Of a stretch of DNA of 61,356 bases, positions 25,553 through 33,951 are shown one piece after another (the stretch's first letter is position 1; each line of letters opens with the position of its first letter). Under the pieces are notes generated by a model. The model saw only the letters and a list, made by a program, of their open reading frames with translations, was not told the DNA's origin and searched no databases. A program made the position numbers and the translations under genes. Source of the stretch: a virus; the IMG/VR virus record IMGVR_UViG_3300028829_003908, positions 1-61,356 of that record. One strand, given 5' to 3'.

Positions 25553-25747
25553 TTAAAATTTACTTCCACTTTGATGTAAGTTTTCATGTTTTAGTATGTC
25601 TTTGCAAAACTCCTCATCGTGAACAAACTTATCGAGTGTTCTATTAACAAGTTTCTGTAATGAAAACTCATCATCAATCGTTTTGTTTTTAAACTTTTTG
25701 TATAACTCGGTTATAACCTTTACCGAAGTCAATTTAACTTCATTCAT
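25553..25747 (-). CDS. Small ribbon-helix-helix-like protein (64 aa)
   Basis: VKLTSVKVITELYKKFK followed by SLQKLVNRTLDKFVHDEEF fits the strand-helix-helix pattern of CopG/Arc-type regulators. It sits at the head of the glycan operon behind an AT-rich leader with TATATATGTATATATA, so it may regulate that operon. The fold is inferred from pattern only. Confidence 0.5.
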   Translation of the reverse strand: MNEVKLTSVKVITELYKKFKNKTIDDEFSLQKLVNRTLDKFVHDEEFCKDILKHENLHQSGSKF

Positions 25748-25793
25748 ATTTTATACCTCTTGTTGTATATATGTATATATAATAAATATAACT

Positions 25794-26198
25794 TTAATCA
25801 ATAATAATCGATTTTTTATTTATTTTTTCTGCATGTTTTAATGCAGATAATGTTCCGTTTGTAACCAACCCATCTGTACAAAATGCAACTACTTTATCAC
25901 TATATTCTACCAAATCTTTGTTTCTTCTGTGATAATGTCCTACATTATATGGTTTACCAAATCTATATGATTCTTGAACACAATGAATATTATGTACTTC
26001 ATGGTATGCTGGAAACTCTGAATAATTCACATCAAAATCAAGAGCAAATTTCTTTGCATATTTATCTGCTCCCTCTTTCGCTCCACCACTTACTACCTCT
26101 AATTTTTCTCCAACTTGGTCTTTTAATTTAAAGATAAACTCTCGTATCTTTCTCTTGTTGGTATAACACCTACTACCTATGATTGCTATCTTCGCCAT
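25794..26198 (-). CDS. SLOG/DUF2493-family nucleotide-binding protein (134 aa)
   Basis: IAIIGSRCY at the N-terminus, VVSGGAKEGADKYAKKFA near 35-52 and HYHRRNKDLVEYSDKVVAF further on match the DUF2493 branch of the SLOG (DprA/LOG-like) superfamily. Members bind or process nucleotides or nucleotide-linked signals; some act in defence or counter-defence. The start at 26198 is chosen because AGAGGA lies upstream and a longer frame overlaps the previous gene. Confidence 0.75.
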   Translation of the reverse strand: MAKIAIIGSRCYTNKRKIREFIFKLKDQVGEKLEVVSGGAKEGADKYAKKFALDFDVNYSEFPAYHEVHNIHCVQESYRFGKPYNVGHYHRRNKDLVEYSDKVVAFCTDGLVTNGTLSALKHAEKINKKSIIID

Positions 26199-26607
26199 CA
26201 TTCCTCTTTTGTTTTTTCTGTGGTGTTTGAGATTCAGTAACAAAATCATATGTGTTTTTGAACTCTGTTAAACCCTTTTCTATTGATTTAGGTAAACCAT
26301 ATTCCCAACGAAATCTATAATATTGTGCTGGATTCTCGTTTAATTTTTTGTGTGGCATAAAATCATACCATATAAAATCTCTTTGTAAATCAGTAAACAT
26401 AGGTTGAATGTGAGTTTTAAAATTTTGATGTTTAAACTCACCCCATGTGTCTACGAAATCTTTAATTTGTTTTTGTGTCAAATCATTCTTCTCATACCAA
26501 AAAAATACTCTATGACAATGAGTATGATTTAATATATCTGACATATTTTTATAATCTCCATACTCTAATGCATCTGGTAGGTAGAATCTTATTGTTGGTG
26601 TAATCAT
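26173..26607 (-). CDS. Hypothetical protein (144 aa)
   Basis: Has an N-terminal strand-rich part (TIRFYLPDALEYGDY, HRVFFWYEKNDL), several Trp/Phe-rich segments and a basic, polar C-terminal tail. It is coupled by ATGA to the Cas4/RecB-like nuclease upstream and so may be its partner. No domain recognised. Confidence 0.6.
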   Translation of the reverse strand: MITPTIRFYLPDALEYGDYKNMSDILNHTHCHRVFFWYEKNDLTQKQIKDFVDTWGEFKHQNFKTHIQPMFTDLQRDFIWYDFMPHKKLNENPAQYYRFRWEYGLPKSIEKGLTEFKNTYDFVTESQTPQKKQKRNDGEDSNHR

Positions 26608-27470
26608 GCCTGTTTCCTATCACATAAATCTGGTTTACTTTTGAACTCACAATACTTACAATTTTTTGTTGATACATTCTTGAAGTAATCTTTTTCAATC
26701 AATGTACCATTATCATCAAAACAATCTGTTATAAACTCTTGTAATCTACTTGTAACTTTATTCAAACTTGGTTTTCCACTCGCTGGTGAAAACACTTGTA
26801 TTCGTTTCTGAGGATACATTGTATTTTCATACAATTTTCTCTTCAATATTAAATATTCAACATCTATTTTATCCTCTGGAATATCTCTCTGTTTTGAAAA
26901 GAATTTTTTGTACAATAACAACTGATTAGTTTTATTCTTATCAGCTTTCATATACTTATTCCAACCCATTGTAGATGTTTTGATATCGATAATCCTAACT
27001 CTACCAGTCTTTTTATTGTGTATCACCACATCCATAAACCCAACAAACCTCATTTCTCTCGGTAAGTTAAAATCTATATCCAACTCAATACCTAATAACT
27101 CATGGTCTTTTTTAGGGAAGTAACCTCTCTTCCTCTTCAAGAACTCATTAATAATATTAAGACCATCATTGAAGAACTCTTTCATTTCTTCGAGTGATAC
27201 ATCGACAGGTTCACTTGAGTTTTCTTTAGTTCGTTTGTAATTCTCTTCCATTCTGTATTGTAGAATATCACCCAATGGTAATGAATCTGCAATTGCAACA
27301 GTCTTTTCATAGTATGCAACTAAGTAAGCCTGAAGAGTTTCGTGTAGTGCAGAACCAAAGATAGTATAAATATTACCTTGAAATGTACCAAGTTTTTCAA
27401 GATAATTTAACTTCCACATCTGTGGACACTTGTCCCATTGTGAGAACTGACTATAACTTATTTTGCCCAT
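26604..27470 (-). CDS. PD-(D/E)XK nuclease, Cas4/RecB-like (288 aa)
   Basis: SYSQFSQWDKCP at the N-terminus, FGSALHE near 38, GFMDVV near 143, RIIDIKTS near 158 (D-x-K active site) and QLLLYKKFF give the RecB/Cas4 nuclease pattern. The C-terminal NCKYCEFKSKPDLC supplies cysteines, as in iron-sulfur Cas4-type nucleases, with one cysteine near the start (KCPQ). It likely degrades or processes DNA ends in recombination or host DNA breakdown. Confidence 0.85.
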   Translation of the reverse strand: MGKISYSQFSQWDKCPQMWKLNYLEKLGTFQGNIYTIFGSALHETLQAYLVAYYEKTVAIADSLPLGDILQYRMEENYKRTKENSSEPVDVSLEEMKEFFNDGLNIINEFLKRKRGYFPKKDHELLGIELDIDFNLPREMRFVGFMDVVIHNKKTGRVRIIDIKTSTMGWNKYMKADKNKTNQLLLYKKFFSKQRDIPEDKIDVEYLILKRKLYENTMYPQKRIQVFSPASGKPSLNKVTSRLQEFITDCFDDNGTLIEKDYFKNVSTKNCKYCEFKSKPDLCDRKQA

Positions 27471-27832
27471 TTACCACTCGCTACTACTTGTGCCATAACT
27501 CCATAGTTTGATATATCTGAATAACTATCTACCAAACCCTCATTCTCTAAAGAACCATCATCACCCCTCATAATAAGAGTTTTGATTCTTTCTACTTTAT
27601 CATTAATCCTAAACCAAATGCCCATCAAAGATAATCTCTTATCTTCATCATTAATTAATGCAGTACCAACTGCAATATTTTGTGGACCATAATCGTGCTG
27701 TTTTCTTAAGAACAATTCATATTGTTCCTTTTGAATCCTTTTAAATTCAGATGTCATCTTAGGATATTTGTTTTCCATATAACTAATAACATCAGCTTTA
27801 GATTTAGGTTTATCTTTTATAACCTTTACCAT
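27458..27832 (-). CDS. DUF1599 / Nmad1 nucleotide-modification-associated protein
   Basis: ELFLRKQHDYGPQNIAVG, LMGIWFRINDKVERIKTL and NEGLVDSYSDISNYGVMAQ match the DUF1599 (Nmad1) family, which is linked by context to hypermodified bases in phage DNA. The start at 27832 has GGAG six bases upstream; an earlier TTG at 27844 would overlap that site. It follows an 18-bp-spacer promoter directly. Confidence 0.75.
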   Translation of the reverse strand: MVKVIKDKPKSKADVISYMENKYPKMTSEFKRIQKEQYELFLRKQHDYGPQNIAVGTALINDEDKRLSLMGIWFRINDKVERIKTLIMRGDDGSLENEGLVDSYSDISNYGVMAQVVASGKWAK

Positions 27833-27857
27833 ATTTTTCTCCAATTTAATACCCCTT

Positions 27858-27887
27858 AATATAAGGCTTTTTCTGTATACTTGTCAA
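27858..27887 (-). promoter_or_regulatory. Sigma70-like promoter, 18-bp spacer
   Basis: Minus strand TTGACA, 18 bases including GAAAAAGCC, TATATT. It lies between the ClpP stop and the DUF1599 gene, and may drive the nuclease, SLOG and glycan genes below it. Confidence 0.8.
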
Positions 27888-27895
27888 GTATTATT

Positions 27896-28456
27896 TTAAA
27901 TAATTTTATCGATGATACCATTATCTAAACATTGTTTTGCGTTCAAATAAGTATCATTTCTCTGAGTGAGTTCCCAAAACCTTGCATCTTTATTTGTAAC
28001 TTCTTCCATCAATTTATTGATTTCTTTTTGTAGTTCTTTCAAATGGTCAACACCTTTCATAACATCACCAACCTTACCAGTCTCTATCGCTGAACCCTCA
28101 TGAACCATGACTGTAGAGTTTTTACTCATAGTCCTTGTACCAGTACCACTTGCTAACAATACTGATGCTGCACTCATACAAGTTCCAACACAATGTGTGT
28201 TAACCTTTACATCTAAACTTCTGATGTAATCAACTAAACCTAACATCGCATAAACATCACCACCATAAGATGCAATCTTTAAATTAATATCAGTACCTGG
28301 ATTTACTCTCACTAAGTAATCACATTTAACCATCGTTGAATATAGTGAATCTATATCAAATTCGTAGTTCATGTAAGTAGTGTTTGTTTTTGAATTAACA
28401 CCCCATTCCATCTCTTTCATGTAAAATGCTTCTTCATTTCTATAATTCTTACTCAT
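27896..28456 (-). CDS. ClpP-family serine protease (186 aa)
   Basis: SYGGDVYAMLGLVDYIRS near 63-80 is the ClpP substrate-side motif. The triad reads Ser95 (CMSAAS), His119 (MVHEG) and Asp168 (QRND), with spacings almost the same as E. coli ClpP (97, 122, 171). No Clp ATPase is visible in the window, so it may use a host chaperone, act alone, or serve as a head-maturation-type protease. No structural genes adjoin it here. Confidence 0.85.
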   Translation of the reverse strand: MSKNYRNEEAFYMKEMEWGVNSKTNTTYMNYEFDIDSLYSTMVKCDYLVRVNPGTDINLKIASYGGDVYAMLGLVDYIRSLDVKVNTHCVGTCMSAASVLLASGTGTRTMSKNSTVMVHEGSAIETGKVGDVMKGVDHLKELQKEINKLMEEVTNKDARFWELTQRNDTYLNAKQCLDNGIIDKII

Positions 28457-28473
28457 TTTTTACTCCACTTCGT

Positions 28474-29730
28474 TTATAGGTTTTTCTTTATGTCATCAAT
28501 AACTTTATTGATGTTTTGTTTTTTGTAAATCTTATTTATCTCACCTTGATATTGGTGAATAAACTTATTTCTAAAATATAAATATGATTCTCCTGACTCT
28601 TTTAATATTTTATCTAAGTCTTGTTCTGAAAAAAACTTTGGTCTCCAACCACTATAGAATTTTTTTTCGTAAAAATACTTTTCAATGTTGTTTCTCATCG
28701 TCCAATAATCAAGAGAGTAGGCTTCTAATTCAGACTTATTAATATAAGCTTGAGCACTATCATAATACCATTGTGATATACTACCATCGGGTACTCTTGG
28801 TTTTTCTAATCTATGTACATGAGTATAATTTGTCATATCATTATATTTGAAAACACAATTATTTACTACGGCCTTTATGATTATAGACTGCTCTTCTTGT
28901 GGTTGAATTCCAATTCCACCTAAATCATTATATGTTGATGCTCTAAATGTTTTGGGCCATACTGAAGTTCCATCATCCTCTCTATACAATAAATTATCAT
29001 CTAAGGTTTTTTTGGTTTCTTTTTTTACTCCCCAATTTATATCAAAATTTTTAAAGTACCACTTTCCCAATAACTCATTCATAACATCCAATTTATTTAG
29101 ATAAGGTTTCAATACTGAAATATTAATTATATTATCAGAACTGGTAAACTTATAATTATCACAATTCGTTACCAATATATCTAATGTATCCTCTTCTATC
29201 GGATTCAATTGATGTGGGTTTTTATAGTTTGATGGATTCTCAAATGTTTTTATTACTTCCTCAACATAATGATTTTCAAAAATATTATCTGCTCCAAGAA
29301 ATGCAACTATTCCATCATTAAAATCCTCATAATTACTCCATCTATGTAATGCAACATCTATTCCAAATTTTGCTGCTAAGGCTGCACCTTGTATTTCTTT
29401 GGGAAACTTTACATTTATTAAATGTATATTATCATATTTGTATTTATCTAATTTCTCTTTAACTACCATTTCAGTATTATCTAATTCTTCTTCTACTGAA
29501 CAATTATTTATAATTAATACTTCAAATTCATGAGGTGAAGCAGTTTGATTAATAAGTGATTCTACACATTCACCTATAAAATTCTCTTCTTTATACGCAA
29601 TTATAACTAATTGATATTTTACAAAATCATATCTTTCTTGAGTTCCGAAAGGTGTAGATAGAGCATTATTAACTGAATTTTTATATTTTTCCTTATACTC
29701 TGGTGGAATTTCTTTTAAATAGTCGTACAT
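28474..29730 (-). CDS. GT2 glycosyltransferase (418 aa)
   Basis: QLVIIAYKEENFIGECVESL and FEVLIINNCSVEEE open a GT2 domain; GIVAFLGADNIFENHYVEE gives the acidic motif near residue 150. The C-terminal 200 residues (many Trp/Tyr) are not recognised. It overlaps the QueC-like gene by 16 bases and stands apart from the main glycan operon. Confidence 0.7.
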   Translation of the reverse strand: MYDYLKEIPPEYKEKYKNSVNNALSTPFGTQERYDFVKYQLVIIAYKEENFIGECVESLINQTASPHEFEVLIINNCSVEEELDNTEMVVKEKLDKYKYDNIHLINVKFPKEIQGAALAAKFGIDVALHRWSNYEDFNDGIVAFLGADNIFENHYVEEVIKTFENPSNYKNPHQLNPIEEDTLDILVTNCDNYKFTSSDNIINISVLKPYLNKLDVMNELLGKWYFKNFDINWGVKKETKKTLDDNLLYREDDGTSVWPKTFRASTYNDLGGIGIQPQEEQSIIIKAVVNNCVFKYNDMTNYTHVHRLEKPRVPDGSISQWYYDSAQAYINKSELEAYSLDYWTMRNNIEKYFYEKKFYSGWRPKFFSEQDLDKILKESGESYLYFRNKFIHQYQGEINKIYKKQNINKVIDDIKKNL

Positions 29731-30506
29731 AATATATCCTTGTAATTATCAACTCTATTCAGTTCCTTAATATCTAATGTACAATCATCACAAACATCTC
29801 CGTTTTTCTTTGGAAACCTACAAGACCAAGTATGTTTCAAGATATCTATGAAATTAGAAGATTGTGCCATGTTGACCATCTCTTCTCTATAAGTTTCTAC
29901 TAATGGTAATACCCAATTCTTATACAACCATAATTCTTTTATCGAATCACTATGTACCTTAAACTTTTTATTTAAATGCTTTCGTACCAATCGTGTTGAT
30001 AAACAATAATCTTCTCCATCCTTATCTGCTTCCCACGCAACAGATATATCTTCATCTAAATCTAAAGAGAATTGTATCATATACAAACTTTGGTCTGGTC
30101 TATCAGGTCTTGAATTATACTCATCACAAATAACTTTTGAATCATTTAGAACTTCAGAATCAATTTCAAATTCTTTAACCAAATTCACTTTAGGAAACAA
30201 CTCTTTGGTGTATGGGAATTTATCGATAATCATTTCTCTTAATTTATTCATTACTTCTACTTCTACTAATCTACTATATCTACCATAACTTTTTCTACCA
30301 TATGGGTCATTATCAACAGCATTCAATTCATTATCAATCATACAATTATGAAAATTACTTGAATCAAATCTATTATAGTTATGCTGGTAACCATCACATG
30401 GGAAATTCAAATAGTATGTTTCAATTGGTTTCTTTTCTATAATTAACCTTTTACAAACTAAGAATGTAGAATCAAATCCACCAGTCCAATAGATATTCTC
30501 CACCAA
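29715..30506 (-). CDS. QueC-like PP-loop ATPase (263 aa)
   Basis: The PP-loop reads WTGGFDST near residues 7-14. HTWSCRFPKKNGDVCDDC near the C-terminus is the Cys motif of QueC, which makes the deazaguanine precursor preQ0. The middle is longer than in QueC and diverged. Other deazaguanine genes (QueD, QueE, FolE, DpdA) are not evident, although a radical SAM protein lies at 37 kb. It may make a modified base or act on another carboxylate. Confidence 0.6.
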   Translation of the reverse strand: MVENIYWTGGFDSTFLVCKRLIIEKKPIETYYLNFPCDGYQHNYNRFDSSNFHNCMIDNELNAVDNDPYGRKSYGRYSRLVEVEVMNKLREMIIDKFPYTKELFPKVNLVKEFEIDSEVLNDSKVICDEYNSRPDRPDQSLYMIQFSLDLDEDISVAWEADKDGEDYCLSTRLVRKHLNKKFKVHSDSIKELWLYKNWVLPLVETYREEMVNMAQSSNFIDILKHTWSCRFPKKNGDVCDDCTLDIKELNRVDNYKDILCTTI

Positions 30507-30938
30507 TTACTTACTCCATATCTTTTTCAATTGTTTATCATCTACACCATATTTCATAATGATGGTGGTAACTTGTTCTTTAGTCAAAATATCTAAGTGC
30601 TGTTCTACTTCTCGTGTACTACATTCAAAGTAATCTACTAAATGTTCCATTGCCCACTTCTCTACTTTAGATTTCTTTTTTGATTTCACATACCTTAAGA
30701 ATGTTCTACCCTTTGGTAGTACATCGGTGTAAAACTGATACACATTCTTAGGAGCCAACTCCCAATACTTTTGTATTTCATTTACTACAACCAACCACTC
30801 TGATTTCATACTAAGAAAGCGATGAACCATGTAGTTACTCCAAGTTTTTTTATCACCCTCATCAAGTGATTCCCAATACATTGGATTTTGTACATTAGTA
30901 ATTTGTTTTATATGGTCGAATAACGATTTTGTTTTCAT
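30507..30938 (-). CDS. 62: Clamp-loader small subunit, T4 gp62-like (143 aa)
   Basis: The pattern YMVHRFLSM, VVVNEIQKYW, YQFYTDVLPKGRTFLRYVK, then a C-terminal STREVEQHLDIL segment, follows the order seen in gp62 of T4-like cyanophages. With gp44 (38043-38969) it would form the loader that opens the gp45 clamp. It lies 7 kb from gp44, unlike the adjacent 44-62 pair of T4. An ATACTTATT motif is 19 bases upstream. No catalytic residues are expected. Confidence 0.75.
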   Translation of the reverse strand: MKTKSLFDHIKQITNVQNPMYWESLDEGDKKTWSNYMVHRFLSMKSEWLVVVNEIQKYWELAPKNVYQFYTDVLPKGRTFLRYVKSKKKSKVEKWAMEHLVDYFECSTREVEQHLDILTKEQVTTIIMKYGVDDKQLKKIWSK

Positions 30939-30956
30939 AATAACCTTTTAGATATA

Positions 30957-30965
30957 AATAAGTAT
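30957..30965 (-). promoter_or_regulatory. ATACTTATT motif, candidate promoter element
   Basis: The minus strand reads ATACTTATTTATATC, 19 bases before the gp62-like start, in the only gap of this neighbourhood. Confidence 0.4.
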
Positions 30966-30970
30966 AAAAC

Positions 30971-31612
30971 TTATAAGTGAAAATGACAAAAATCTTTATT
31001 CTGTTCGTAAAAAGTTTTTAGTTCTTGCCAGTTCTCAATATTTTTATAATTCTTTTGTGTATTTAATTTCACACCTGAAAAGAATCCAAATAAATCTTCA
31101 TAAAATAATACCCTTGAACTCTTGTGAGTTTTTAAATAATCAATAACCTTGATTGATGCTTCTTTAATACCTTGTATATCTTTTTTTATATCTTCAACCT
31201 CAATCTTTTCAATTTTTAACTTGTTGTATTCATCTTTTTCTTTTTGTGAAAATGTTTCAACTCCAAAATCTATTGGTCTCCACTTATCCGTTCTTTTTGC
31301 TAAGTTCAATGAAATTGCCTGTTCAAATACATTTCTTCTTGATAAGAAAAAAACAATATCATGAGAATCTATCAAATCTAAATGTATTTTTTTCTGTGGA
31401 TAAACACCATACTTGATTCCAAGAGTATTTTTATCTTTGTATATTCTATCTAAAAATTCTGTAATGCCTAAACTACTAACTAATCTATTGAGATTGTCAT
31501 CAAATCCAAACTCCCATACAAATTTCTTTGATGAAACTTCTTGTAGTGTTTTACAAAACTCTGTTGTTCCACTACGACTACAACCTAATACTAATACTTT
31601 ATTTAAATGCAT
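30971..31612 (-). CDS. Sulfotransferase-family protein (213 aa)
   Basis: LGCSRSGTTEF at residues 9-19 is the 5'-phosphosulfate-binding loop, and FFLSRRNVFEQAISLNLAKR near 90-110 matches the 3'-phosphate region (Arg and Ser). These bind PAPS and transfer sulfate to an acceptor such as a carbohydrate or Tyr. It overlaps the first 2OG oxygenase gene by 14 bases, so its target may be the same protein or glycan. The APS-kinase-like gene at 14 kb could supply the donor. Confidence 0.75.
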   Translation of the reverse strand: MHLNKVLVLGCSRSGTTEFCKTLQEVSSKKFVWEFGFDDNLNRLVSSLGITEFLDRIYKDKNTLGIKYGVYPQKKIHLDLIDSHDIVFFLSRRNVFEQAISLNLAKRTDKWRPIDFGVETFSQKEKDEYNKLKIEKIEVEDIKKDIQGIKEASIKVIDYLKTHKSSRVLFYEDLFGFFSGVKLNTQKNYKNIENWQELKTFYEQNKDFCHFHL

Positions 31613-32168
31613 TTCCCAACATCCAAGTTATTAATGAGTAACGAGTTCCTTTAGTGATTGGTGTTACTCTATGTGATAAGAACGCAGGAAATATTGTGAT
31701 ACTCCCTCTCTCTCTTGGTGCAGTATAATTTTTCCCACCTGAATCTTCGGTGATTCCAAATTCTAAATCTCCACCCTCGTATGTTGTTTCATCTGATAAC
31801 TGAACAATGGCAGTTAGTTTTCTTTTAGAAGTTTTCTTGGAACCACAATCAGTATGCCATTCATATTTACCACCAACATCATACTTTAAAAGTTTTACAT
31901 CTTCCATTTTCTGTATATCAAAATTCCAAATTGATAAGTTTGATAATTCAAAAATCATTTTTAGTTTATTTCTTAATTTATCATCTTTGAATATAACTTC
32001 TTTATTGTTACGAACCTTTTTATTTAAAATATTTTCATCATACTTTCCTGCAAGTTCTGAATCATTTGGATTTACTTCATCCAAATATTTTATCAAGTTA
32101 TCACATTGTGAATTAGATAAAAAATTCTCTTTATGTACTACAAATTTAAAATTATCATTTTGTATCAT
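31599..32168 (-). CDS. 2OG-Fe(II) oxygenase, prolyl-4-hydroxylase-like (1 of 4)
   Basis: The iron triad is H105-x-D107 (YEWHTD) and H166 (FLSHRV), with R176 for 2-oxoglutarate (KGTRYS). YEGGDLEF and SITIFPAFLSH match the phage P4H family. The start at 32168 overlaps the upstream stop (ATGA). It would hydroxylate a protein side chain, or less likely a base or sugar. All four copies keep the triad. Confidence 0.85.
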   Translation of the reverse strand: MIQNDNFKFVVHKENFLSNSQCDNLIKYLDEVNPNDSELAGKYDENILNKKVRNNKEVIFKDDKLRNKLKMIFELSNLSIWNFDIQKMEDVKLLKYDVGGKYEWHTDCGSKKTSKRKLTAIVQLSDETTYEGGDLEFGITEDSGGKNYTAPRERGSITIFPAFLSHRVTPITKGTRYSLITWMLGNAFK

Positions 32169-32776
32169 ACGAAAGTATCTCCTACTGCCCAACAAACACA
32201 AGAATATCTCTCACCCTTTGTAACTGGTTTAACCTCGTGTCCTGCAAATGCGGGATGTATAATTAATTTCCCCACTTCTGGTTCTATGATTGTTCCGTCA
32301 AACATTCTGAACTCACCACCCTCATAATCTTGTTGGTCGTTTAAAAATACAATACAAGTTAATTTTACTGAACTAAACTTTTGTATTGAGTGAAAATCCG
32401 CATGTGGATTATACCAATCACCTACATCATATCTGTGTGCCTGTACTCTATTTTCAAATATTCCACTTAAATTATATTTGAATGTTGTTATGTTTGCAAT
32501 TTGTATTGCACTCCAAAACTTATCAAGATACTTTTGCTCTTCTGTTCTACTAATGTTTAACATACAAACATTACTATCCTCTGTTGTATCCCAAGTCAAT
32601 GATGAACTATCTTCTCGGTTTTCAGTATAATGTCCTTTCTTTCTTGTTGAGGTCTTATCTATATGTTTTATCATATATTCACATTCATCCTTTGAAAAGA
32701 AATTAGGTCTTGTAATAAACCATCTAAAATCTTGGTTTATCTTCAACTCTTCCATGTTTATATTTTTATATTTCAT
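32165..32776 (-). CDS. 2OG-Fe(II) oxygenase, prolyl-4-hydroxylase-like (2 of 4)
   Basis: H125-x-D127 (YNPHADFH), H180 (FAGHEV) and R190 (KGERYS) complete the active site; YEGGEFRMF and KLIIHPAFAGH are family motifs. The N-terminal half differs strongly from the other copies, suggesting different substrates. It is joined by four-base overlaps on both sides. Confidence 0.85.
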   Translation of the reverse strand: MKYKNINMEELKINQDFRWFITRPNFFSKDECEYMIKHIDKTSTRKKGHYTENREDSSSLTWDTTEDSNVCMLNISRTEEQKYLDKFWSAIQIANITTFKYNLSGIFENRVQAHRYDVGDWYNPHADFHSIQKFSSVKLTCIVFLNDQQDYEGGEFRMFDGTIIEPEVGKLIIHPAFAGHEVKPVTKGERYSCVCWAVGDTFV

Positions 32777-33306
32777 TTAAAAGTATTGCCCCCTATGAAA
32801 GTTATTAATGTGTATCTATCCTTTTCACTAAATTGTAAAACTTTATGTGCTGCAAATGATGGAAATATAACTAACCTACCTTTTTTAGCATCTATTTTAT
32901 CGTTCCAAATTTGTAATCCACCATCCTCAAAATCATCATTTAAAAATATTAAACAAGATAATTTAGTACAACTATTAACAACACTTCCATCTCCTGCTGC
33001 AAAGTCTGTATGATAATTATCATCTGCTGTAAATGTATCTACTGAATATAACTTCCCACAAGAACCTTGAATACCTGATATATCAAATTTATATACCAAT
33101 GTGTTAGATAGTTTTACTACTTTCCATAGTCTATCTAATAATTTTTCATTTTCTATATCAACATTTTTACAATCATGCATATCACCCGAAACAAAATTAT
33201 CTTTTTTTACATTACTATCTATAAACTTAATTTCATCATCACACTCTTGAGATGATAAAAAGTTATCTCTAACTAAAAACCACTCAAAGTTTTTATTTGC
33301 AATCAC
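32773..33306 (-). CDS. 2OG-Fe(II) oxygenase, prolyl-4-hydroxylase-like (3 of 4)
   Basis: H99-x-D101 (NYHTDF), H154 (FAAHKV) and R164 (KDRYTL) are all present. It is the shortest copy (177 residues) and the most diverged, with VLQFSEKD replacing the VTPVTKG segment. The start is a GTG overlapping the preceding stop. Confidence 0.8.
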   Translation of the reverse strand: MIANKNFEWFLVRDNFLSSQECDDEIKFIDSNVKKDNFVSGDMHDCKNVDIENEKLLDRLWKVVKLSNTLVYKFDISGIQGSCGKLYSVDTFTADDNYHTDFAAGDGSVVNSCTKLSCLIFLNDDFEDGGLQIWNDKIDAKKGRLVIFPSFAAHKVLQFSEKDRYTLITFIGGNTFK

Positions 33307-33929
33307 CTAAAATGGTCTCCTACAAATAATTCTTGAATTACATGTCGTTTACCTTTAGTGACTGGTGTTACATTGTGTGATAAGAATGTTGGAAAGATTG
33401 TTAGTGAGCCTTTTTTCTTCTCCATAGTGTACCATTCTTTTGTATTTTTATCTTGGATACCGAATTGAACATCTCCACCCTCATATTCACTCGGGTCTGT
33501 TAATTGAATTATTCCTACTAACTTTCTTACTGAACAATAACCTGCATTAAAATCTGTATGCCAACCATAGAAACCACCATCTTGGTATTCTATTAGTTTT
33601 AACTCATCATGATAACCTCTGATATCAAATTTGAAAATATCTTTATTTACCATTTGAATAATCGTGTACATTTTCTTCTGTATCCAACCCCAATCATTGG
33701 CAGTTTTATCAGGTCTCATATCATTTAATGGTTGGTCTGTTAAATACCATTCTTTTGTTTGTCTGATTTCTGGTATGATTACACTACCCTTTTCATCACC
33801 AACACAACCTACAACTTGTTCTTCTGTATCTGTAACTTGTTTAATTATTTCATCACACTTTTCATGTGATAAGAAATTTGGTATTTGAATTGAATACTTG
33901 AAATTATTATTATGTTTATATTTTCCCAT
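33303..33929 (-). CDS. 2OG-Fe(II) oxygenase, prolyl-4-hydroxylase-like (4 of 4)
   Basis: H124-x-D126 (YGWHTDF), H185 (FLSHNV) and R195 (KGKRHV) form the active site; YEGGDVQFG and SLTIFPTFLSH match copy 1 closely, suggesting a recent duplication pair. It is first in the block, 22 bases after the three-Hint protein gene. Confidence 0.85.
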   Translation of the reverse strand: MGKYKHNNNFKYSIQIPNFLSHEKCDEIIKQVTDTEEQVVGCVGDEKGSVIIPEIRQTKEWYLTDQPLNDMRPDKTANDWGWIQKKMYTIIQMVNKDIFKFDIRGYHDELKLIEYQDGGFYGWHTDFNAGYCSVRKLVGIIQLTDPSEYEGGDVQFGIQDKNTKEWYTMEKKKGSLTIFPTFLSHNVTPVTKGKRHVIQELFVGDHFR

Positions 33930-33951
33930 CCTACAACCTTTTTAGTTTCTA

